A program made the position numbers and the translations under genes. Of a stretch of DNA of 64,000 nt, positions 58,001 through 64,000 are shown piece by piece (the first letter of the stretch is position 1; each line of letters begins with the position of its first letter). Origin of the DNA: Taeniopygia guttata (Eukaryota > Chordata > Aves > Passeriformes > Estrildidae); contig NC_133043.1 of the NCBI RefSeq assembly GCF_048771995.1, positions 8,698,501 through 8,762,500 of the forward strand. Direction: 5' to 3'. A model generated the notes under the pieces. The model was not told the origin of the DNA. It saw only the letters and a program-made list of their open reading frames with translations, and did not search any database.

Positions 58001-61000
58001 AAGGATTTTAGAGTAGCTGCCCAGGCCAGAGCACTGCAGACTGATGCCATACTGGAGCACAGGTACCTTCTGGACTCATTAGTGGGCTGAATCAGATTAA
58101 CCTTAGATTGCACTGAAGCTAAACTCTCCAGTCAGACAACCAGGGGCCATGCAAGGTCAGGGGGTTCAGCAAAGACAGCTTACCTTGCTTTTGAGCTCAT
58201 CTTCCAGGGAGAAGTAGACAAAACGAATGCAGGCATTGACCAATCCATCAATGAGGCGGACAATGTCAAGGCGGGCCTGATACTGAGATGAGACCATTCC
58301 CATGAAGATCTGTCCACTCAGAGCCTGGATACAGTCTTCCTTCTCCATCACTTCCCCAATCCCTTCTTCAGGCATGCAAACAACACGCAATCCCATTGAG
58401 ATATGATGGGCCACGTGTGCATCAGACAAAGGACATGTGGTGGGGAGGCCACCAAGGTGACACCCAAGGACACGGTATCCAGACACAGAAATGTGCAGGA
58501 ACGCAAACACAGGAGGAAAGATGAAGAGACATCCATTTGTCCCAGCATATCCAGTCACAGAAGTGGTTTCAGGACATCCCCACAAAGGAGACCAAGAACA
58601 CAAGTGGGAAACAGCAAGCGTGAAAAGGAAAAAGATAAAACAGAAGGCAGGGATCAGTCACAAGGAATTTCGGTAGAAAGGTCAAGGATGTGTGCATTTA
58701 AAACACATCCTACTGTGCCTAAACACCATGGTAAGTCTAGCTGAGGCACAGTGGCATCAGAACATGAGGGGCTGATGCAAAGGAACTGAATCATGTTCCC
58801 TGCAAACACTTCCAAAAAGCCTCTGAAGGCTCTTTGACAGGGTTCCTTCACCATCGCCACATCAGTCTGTGATGAGTGGGAGCTGGATGCAGCATGAAGT
58901 GCAAAATAATAAACCACTTCATACAGTTGAAGGTTTGCCACAGGTGGGACTCAAAAGTGTTTTTAAAACAGTCACAACTGTTCCTAGCTGTTGGAAACCC
59001 CACTAGTCACATCTTACAGAACGGGAGACCAAGGCAGAAAGAAGTTAAGACTGGTTTTCCAAAAGAGCCTCCTGGATTTATGTAATGGTATGTCCTTCTT
59101 TCTCAGTTTCCATTGCTGTTCTGAAGGACATGTACATGTCACATTCATCTAGTGGGAATCAGTTCCTTCAGTACAGCAACAAAATCTATCAAGGAATAGT
59201 AGTTGCATAGCACTATACATTTCAATCCTTTGAAAAGCCCATCACATATGATTTCCATAAAATCAGACAAATAGCAAAACAAGTACTGAAATACCCAGAA
59301 GTCTTGACTCACTGTAACCTACTTTAGAAACAGACTTCCCACAAGAAGAAGAATTTCTCTGTAAGCTTCAATAACTTAACTAGAAATACCCCTACCAGCT
59401 GCCACATCATTACTTCCTCCAAAAACACATCTACTTCAGAAACTCTTCCTTCCAAATTTCCATCTGCTACTCCAAATAACAGTGCTCTTACAGCTCTAGA
59501 CTGATCAGATCCAGCCCCTGGGCCAGCAGCAGACCTGGCTGCAGGCACACATACCATCTGAGCTCCAGCTGTTCCTGCGGCTGCTCTGTTTGATGGGAGT
59601 GGTCCCGGGGAGGTCGCAGCAGGTGAAGATCGCGCTCTGCCCCGGCACCTGCAGCAGCTCGATGCACTTGCCATTGAGCTGGGAGGACAAGGCACAGTGC
59701 ATCGGCTTGTATGCAAAGGCAGAGCAGTATCCTGACAGGCAGGCTCGCTGGTAGAAATCCAGCACCTTCTTCCTATGTGGAAAAGGGACAAAACAGGCAA
59801 AGTTAGCAAAAATGTGCCACATTTCTGACAATACAGAAGTGCTGTAGTTCTATGTATTTGGAAAAATGCCTTCCACAAAAAGTGGTTAGAAAGTCTGAAG
59901 AAGCCTTTCCCTACTGCTTCTGCATTCTCCAAGTTGCTGGCACTGCAGGGCAGCAAGAACACATATTCCAACAGGAGCAGTGGTGAATGTTTCTGTTTGC
60001 TCATCAGATTGATGGGTATGAACACAGAGCTCTCCAAATTAATATAATTATTAATATAATATGCTCTATATGGCTGCCAGATGACCCCAAGAAAGTTCAT
60101 TGCATGACAGCAGAAGCTTAATTCATTAGACATAATTTATCTGTAGGGAGATAAACACCAAAGAGGGAACGGACAACTCTGACAACAGGATCTGTGGCAG
60201 AGATAGTTGCAGGACCAGACTTTTCTCCTATCCCCTTTCAGAGTCTGGGTCCCAGGAGCTGTATTTAGTCAATATTCAGTCACTGAAATAAGGTAAAGTC
60301 CCTTCTCTAAGCTGAATTCACAAAGATAACAAATTAGACTATGCATCAGATTTTTAATATGCTTGTAACGTGATCAATATTCCAAAAAGGATAAGTGGCA
60401 GTTTTTTCACACTTGAGGATAAGCAGATTTAGAAGAACAATGTGAAAAGGCAGTGGAACTAAACATTATTGGTCTGCTGTGCTAACAGGAACAGCAATTC
60501 AGCCTGTAGATGAAAATGCAGCACACATTGTCAGATACTGTAGCAAGACTCCAAGAGCATGATGCATTGTGAGGACTGGTTCAGGCACAATTGATCATTT
60601 TGCATTTCATGTAAGACAACACATTTTTATTGAAAAGCAACAAAAAATTCTCTGCCACCAGCATGACCTGATTATAATTCAGTCCTACTGCACAGTACAT
60701 TCAGAATCAACTCACAAGAGGACAATATCCCAACAGATACAGTAAGAAGTGGCTGATCTTCCAACTGAATGCTTGTTGCTATCTAATCTCTTACATGCTA
60801 TGATAACAATTAATTACAAGCAGAGATGGTTCATGTTCATAACCTACTTGAAGCCCTTAAAAAGCTTAACAAGCATCACAAAAAGAATTTTAATAGAGTT
60901 ACCAGGTTCCCTCCACATTTTATCTGCAGCTCCTGAATGCCCCAAATGGTAAAGCTGCCTACCTGTCAGAGCCAGAGAGGGGGTAGATATCCGTGCCATC

Positions 61001-61065
61001 CCAAAAGTCAGTGCAGGCCTCAAGAATGATGTCAGCTGTCCCATGAGAAAACATCTGCTCAGTGC
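48993..61065 (-). CDS. TMEM94: TMEM94 (ERMA), C-terminal half, 16 coding exons
   Basis: Coding exons in transcript order: 61065-60963, 59772-59555, 58365-58184, 57983-57845, 57224-57109, 56264-56165, 54764-54656, 54123-53934, 53409-53332, 52941-52856, 52393-52312, 52017-51863, 51591-51497, 50405-50312, 50070-49900, 49065-48993. They total 1991 nt and stay in one frame to TAA, giving about 663 residues; human TMEM94 has about 1356. The 5' half lies beyond the right edge. TMEM94 is a P-type-ATPase-like ER membrane protein, reported as the ER magnesium uptake transporter ERMA. The fragment starts in the nucleotide-binding-like region (HGTADIILEACTDFWDG), continues through the P-domain-like part (SGQIFMGMVSSQYQARLDIV) and ends with a hydrophobic membrane domain and the tail QKRQKLQFETKLGMNSPF. 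The canonical GDGVND hinge is absent. Convergent with CASKIN2, as in human. Partial at its 5' end. Confidence 0.95.
49066..49899. other. TMEM94 last intron
   Basis: No feature is recognised in this 834-bp intron. Confidence 0.5.
49900..50070 (-). CDS. TMEM94: TMEM94 coding exon (final transmembrane segment)
   Basis: This exon encodes the end of one hydrophobic helix (VLGQVAQTVLDLKLW), a polar loop with an Asn-Ser-Ser sequon, and the last helix (WLLGFLSLVLVVIINEIVKL) followed by HEIR. Acceptor AATCTTAG, donor ATCAG/GTATGG. Confidence 0.93.
50312..50405 (-). CDS. TMEM94: TMEM94 coding exon
   Basis: This exon encodes VFISITHVHRTKPLWKKSPL and NRWWTLTVAVV: the end of a helix, a conserved basic cytosolic loop and the start of the next helix. 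Phases 1 in and 2 out. Confidence 0.94.
50406..51496. other. TMEM94 intron
   Basis: This 1.1-kb intron has no recognised feature; the + strand open frames within it are background. Confidence 0.5.
51497..51591 (-). CDS. TMEM94: TMEM94 coding exon
   Basis: This exon encodes APDWFGTFSNALLVAQKLTA and GLIVLHT, a lumenal-loop-to-helix segment. The Ala-Pro-x-Trp-Phe pattern and AQKLTA match the human protein. Confidence 0.93.
51863..52017 (-). CDS. TMEM94: TMEM94 coding exon (transmembrane)
   Basis: This exon encodes TQHYFLLCFLLKFSLTICSC and the helix end CLICFGFTLHESC. A lumenal loop with two N-glycosylation sequons (Asn-Thr-Thr and Asn-Leu-Thr) follows. Phase 2 end. Confidence 0.94.
52312..52393 (-). 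CDS. TMEM94: TMEM94 coding exon
   Basis: This exon encodes ISLLGKPPHSSIMTMATGKN and SIPKK, a highly conserved cytosolic loop between membrane helices. Phase 0 end at AAG/GTAGGT. Confidence 0.95.
52856..52941 (-). CDS. TMEM94: TMEM94 coding exon (transmembrane)
   Basis: This exon encodes FLSCLVQLPPILSTTDIVWL and SCFCYPLL: two hydrophobic segments around a Pro-Pro turn. Phase 0 in, phase 2 out. Confidence 0.95.
53332..53409 (-). CDS. TMEM94: TMEM94 coding exon (transmembrane)
   Basis: Twenty-six codons encode ARHATYGIRKCFLFLLQCQL and TLVVIQ, the first helix of the C-terminal membrane domain. Phase 0 at both ends. Confidence 0.95.
53934..54123 (-). CDS. TMEM94: TMEM94 coding exon
   Basis: This exon encodes IALDPLYPSRCSWETFGYAT, a variable Ser/Asn stretch, then LQLSGQLNSLPC and SIIRLIEQ. 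It covers the end of the P-domain-like region and the lead into the membrane domain. Confidence 0.94.
54656..54764 (-). CDS. TMEM94: TMEM94 coding exon (degenerate hinge region)
   Basis: This exon encodes MCEMIKIMQEYGEVTCCLGS, then SANLRNSCLFLQSDI. It aligns by position with the P-type ATPase hinge (normally TGDGVNDAPAL…ADIGIA). Here Leu-Gly-Ser-Ser-Ala-Asn replaces Gly-Asp-Gly-Val-Asn-Asp. Confidence 0.95.
54765..56164. other. TMEM94 intron
   Basis: This 1.4-kb, fairly AT-rich intron has no recognised gene or repeat body. Confidence 0.5.
56165..56264 (-). CDS. TMEM94: TMEM94 coding exon
   Basis: This exon encodes AKLPRGIHQVRPHLQNIDNV and PLLVPLFTDCTPE. An internal CAG/GTGAGACC is a strong alternative donor; using it would leave a 27-nt exon end and drop 73 nt. 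The full exon keeps the family sequence and frame. Confidence 0.93.
56265..57108. other. TMEM94 intron
   Basis: This 844-bp intron has no recognised feature. Confidence 0.5.
57109..57224 (-). CDS. TMEM94: TMEM94 coding exon (acidic loop)
   Basis: This exon encodes SRDDVEGLLLMEEEGHSDLI and SFQPTDSDIPSFLED. The acidic insert is characteristic of TMEM94 and lies within the P-domain-like region. Confidence 0.95.
57225..57844. other. TMEM94 intron
   Basis: This 620-bp intron has no recognised feature. Confidence 0.5.
57845..57983 (-). CDS. TMEM94: TMEM94 coding exon
   Basis: This exon encodes VFAEKMGLETGWNCHISL, then PSSPSHAGSLHDDLHQ. It resembles the Rossmann-like segment after the TGD loop in P-type ATPases (AEKMGL in place of AxxxGI). 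Phase 0 in, phase 1 out. Confidence 0.95.
58184..58365 (-). CDS. TMEM94: TMEM94 coding exon (P-domain-like)
   Basis: This exon encodes GIGEVMEKEDCIQALSGQIF, MGMVSSQYQARLDIVRLIDG, and IRFVYFSLEDELKSK. Phe-Ser-Leu-Glu-Asp stands where ordinary P-type ATPases have the TGD motif. Phase 1 in, phase 0 out. Confidence 0.95.
58366..59554. other. TMEM94 intron
   Basis: This 1.2-kb intron has no recognised feature. Confidence 0.5.
59555..59772 (-). CDS. TMEM94: TMEM94 coding exon (nucleotide-binding-like)
   Basis: This exon encodes KKVLDFYQRACLSGYCSAFA, YKPMHCALSSQLNGKCIELL and SSRRNSWSSD. The pattern (helix, then a small-residue-rich strand, then Tyr-Lys-Pro) fits the end of a P-type ATPase N domain. 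Phase 2 in, phase 1 out. Confidence 0.95.
59773..60962. other. TMEM94 intron
   Basis: This AT-rich intron is about 1.2 kb. A direct repeat of ATTAATATAAT lies near 60040-60062. Nothing else was recognised. Confidence 0.5.
60963..61065 (-). CDS. TMEM94: TMEM94 coding exon (most 5' in window)
   Basis: This exon encodes TEQMFSHGTADIILEACTDF and WDGTDIYPLSGSD. The HGTADIILEAC segment resembles the KGAP-ExIL region of P-type ATPase N domains. Phase 1 in, phase 2 out. No further TMEM94 exon was found to the right. Confidence 0.94.
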
Positions 61066-64000
61066 CTGAAGTGTAGGAGAACAACGAGTCAGCATCACAT
61101 ATACAGCTCCCAGGAAGAGCATATCACACTAACTGCTCCCTTATTTGTTAAAACTTGAGTGGTCCCACAAAATGCTTTGATGCATTCCAGATATCCCCTT
61201 TGCCTCTGCTGAAAGTCTTCAGTTTCCATCAAGAAATTTTTCAGGATTGATGATGCACCTGCAACTTTGTCTAATTGTGGGTTTAAACAAGGCTGTGATA
61301 AAATAGGAGCCATGTAGTCCCTTCCTATTCCTTTACCCTGAGTATCAATCATGCTCCTATAAAGGTGGGATAATATCTTGCTTCTGCATCCCACAGAGCA
61401 GAAGAAGAGAAATTCCTTTGTGCCTCTTGTCATGAAAGTACAAGCAGTAGTGATGAGCCCACGGGATCAAAGTCTGCCTATGCTGCAAAGTACATTCATT
61501 TTTAGGCCAGACGTGGAACTAAAGGGTGAGAGCTATTCTTGAACACTTTTCATTCAAGTAGCAGAGGGTAATTTGACAGTGCGACCTGCCAGATAACAGC
61601 CTGTTTCACATTTTCACCCTGAAAATGTGCTAAATCAGGATGGGTCAAAAGTTCAATATAAGAGACTCTAAAAATGTTGTCTTCAGGGAAGAACTGAAAA
61701 TCAACGGACACCACAACTTGTCCTGGTTTTCTTTCTCCCCCTATTTTAGTTTTTAATTCAGACTCAAAATCTCTTATTCCCTCTTGTAGTCAGAGGTGTC
61801 AAAAAGTTTTTCTCAGAGGTGTGTGACATCCCTGATGCAGGTCTCAGACACAGGACACAAGTTCAGGGACAAGTGGCTGTCTCCCCTCCACACCTCCGGC
61901 TCCCTCTCATTTTTATCAACCCATTAACATTTCCTGCACGTAGAGTCTCCCTTCCCTCCTCCAGCTGCTCTGTGACTTTGCCCCCAGTAGCTTCAAAGCT
62001 GAGCTAATTAAAAAAAAAAAAAAACCCAAAAAAACCACTGCCAAGAAAAATGAGCCCAAAGGCTTCTTGCAGGCATTGTTGCTGACTGCTAATGCTCACA
62101 CTGGCTGGTGAAACCCAGAGCCAATAATATCCCCTCAACACAAACCAGCCAGGGACGTTCAGGAACACCGGAGGATTTTCCAAAACATAGCAGCTCTCTG
62201 CTTTTGCTATAAATAGTCATCACAAGCCAAGTTTATCAGCATAACAAACCTCCAAGATGAATAAGAGCTGTGTATGAAAGAAGGAGCCTGTCTCAGGAAC
62301 ACAAAAGAGCACTTGTGCAGAGCTCTGGTTAATTTTATTGTATAAACACCTAATCCTTCCCACCTTGCTCCTAAGGTCACATAGTCCTCGCTCATAAAGA
62401 GGGAACAAGAGATGTTTATCCATGCAAAACCTAAGTCCTGGACACAGAGCAAGAGCTTGCAATGACCACACGTACAGATGTACCCACGTTCATGCCTGTC
62501 TGCAACTGCAATCCATTTCCCATTAATTCCCACCAGAATCCCACACCACAGCCCTGCTAAGAGGAAAGTGGCAGTGACTGCAGACACTATAAACTGCAAG
62601 AAGTTCACTGAGCTGTCCTTGCCAGTAAAATGAGCTCAGCCTTTTCCCTTCCCAAATCATGAACTCTCAGGCCAAGGTTTCTCTGGCAAAAGGAGGAAAA
62701 AACGAATAAATGGGGCGGGGGTATGACCAGCCATTCATGGCTGCTGGGACTCATTGGGAAGAACCAAACTGCTCCAGCTGAGCCCATGAGACAGATCAAA
62801 AGGAATGGAGCAGGGCAGCTCCAGCAAAGGAAGACAGAGATGGTATCGAGCCGTTTTCCTCAGCGGAAGACATCGTGAGCACCTCATTTCCATGTGGTTA
62901 CTATGGATCTGGGATGAACACTGCCAGATGGTGAGACACGTATTTCAATAGAACAGTAAGGGAACATACAGAAAAGCTGCCTCCTATTTCTGCTACAGCT
63001 GTAGAATTTATGTATCTTGCTTTGACTGCAGCATGTAATGGAAGTGGGTGGATTCCAAGATTTATCCACAAATAATGTGTGGAGAGAGGTAAGTTATGAT
63101 CATCTGGTCTGACTTCTGCATAAACAGAGCCATTTGACTTCACCCAATGTTATCTGAACAATCCAGTATTTCTGGTTCTAAAATGGCAGTATTTTAGGAA
63201 ATTTCAAGGGATAAGACTATTGTGTGAGAGGTGTTCCAATGGTTAACCAAACCCAACTGGCAAAATTCCTCCTAGAATTTACTCTAGACAGCATAATCCA
63301 GGTCACACCTATTTGTCTGAGCTCCAGGCTCTAACATAAACCGTTTAAAATTGAGGATAAGGAGTTGAAATGAGGCAACATTAAAGGTTTTTTCTCTACA
63401 CTAAAAATCTCAGCATCAAAACAATTCCTACTTACAAAGGCAAGATAGTAGCAATCAGAACAAATGAAAAAGCTCCTCCCCAGATACAGAAAAAATTTAA
63501 GAAGAAGTGGGTGAGAAAAGACAATTTAACCTGGCAAAACTCTGGCCAGCAAAATGATCATATTTCAGATTCAATATTGAACATATGTCAACTCTAGAAA
63601 GCCAAGTTCAGTCAATTTAAGGAATTACAAAGAGACTGAGAGCTCTGACAGGCAAGCTGTTAAATCTTTCTGAGGTGCTTTAAGACCTCAGCCAGATGTA
63701 CATCCTTTTCATCCTAGCCCATTCCTATGAGAGAAGGAAGGCGTAGAAAGAGTGGAGAAATCTGCATGACTTCAGGTTTATATTCATGGTCACTGTGAGT
63801 TTGCATGGGAGTTTTGTGATTTCTTATTAGTATGCAATATAGGAGTGTGTAATGTAATACACTAGACATCTCACAAAGATATTGGTTTATGATTTATCAG
63901 AAGGATGAGCATTATTAACTAAAACCCAGAGTGATATTCAGTCCCGTGCAGTATTAGTTTCACTACCATCATGAAGCCTATTAAAAACTCAATAAACCCA
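61066..64000. other. TMEM94 intron continuing past the right edge
   Basis: I looked on the minus strand for the preceding family segment (ending around LFIKDTTTS) and did not find it, so the next upstream exon lies outside the window. The stretch is AT-rich and holds an A15 run followed by CCC and A7 (62010-62034). Confidence 0.55.
62010..62034 (+). repeat. A-rich tract (A15-CCC-A7)
   Basis: A simple A-rich tract. It resembles a retroposon tail but no repeat body was recognised upstream. Similar A-run/CCC tracts recur near 10099 and, as T-run/GGG, near 17059, 12890 and 45270. Confidence 0.6.

Noticed and set aside
61066..64000. Minus-strand open frames at 61095-61433 and 62207-62608 as TMEM94 exons
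   Set aside because: Neither matches the expected preceding TMEM94 segment, and their junction phases do not lead into the exon at 61065.

Overview
The window is vertebrate nuclear DNA, almost certainly from a bird. It has intron-rich genes with GT-AG junctions, short GC-rich introns, two CpG islands, and a 3' fragment of a CR1 LINE (about 47748-47915) of the kind found in bird genomes. The wording of the CR1 tail looks more like neoavian or passerine copies than galliform ones, but that is an inference from memory.

Two protein genes can be read, and they lie tail to tail. CASKIN2 is on the + strand. Twenty coding exons run from 15216 to 43403 and join in frame to 4437 nt (1478 codons plus stop). 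The product has ankyrin repeats, an SH3 domain, two SAM domains, a long Ser/Pro-rich region and a conserved C-terminal peptide. TMEM94 (the ER P-type-ATPase-like protein also called ERMA) is on the - strand. Its last 16 coding exons lie between 61065 and 48993 and encode the C-terminal 663 residues or so; the 5' part of the gene lies beyond the right edge. CASKIN2 next to TMEM94 in convergent orientation is also the human 17q25 arrangement, which supports the choice of CASKIN2 over CASKIN1.

Layout: 1-11850 has no recognisable gene. 11860-12960 is a strong CpG island with two consensus + strand splice donors and is the likely CASKIN2 promoter and non-coding first exon(s). The start codon is in the exon at 15216. 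A 17.6-kb intron follows (15310-32962), with a second CpG island and a GC-rich minisatellite at 29.2-30.1 kb and an AT-rich homeobox/POU/FOX motif cluster at 31.7 kb. Exons 2-20 lie at 32963-43403, followed by a 3' UTR to about 45.75 kb. A gap of roughly 0.5 kb separates the two probable polyadenylation sites. The probable TMEM94 3' UTR, which carries the CR1 fragment, occupies 46.3-48.99 kb, with the TMEM94 exons to 61065 and intron sequence to the right edge.

No RNA gene, CRISPR array or intact mobile element was seen. The two genes are neighbours by synteny; nothing in the sequence says that they act in one pathway. The main points for follow-up are an in-frame, stop-free 114-nt intron in CASKIN2, the intronic minisatellite that repeats a splice-donor-like sequence, the missing P-type ATPase hinge motif in TMEM94, and several candidate regulatory elements.
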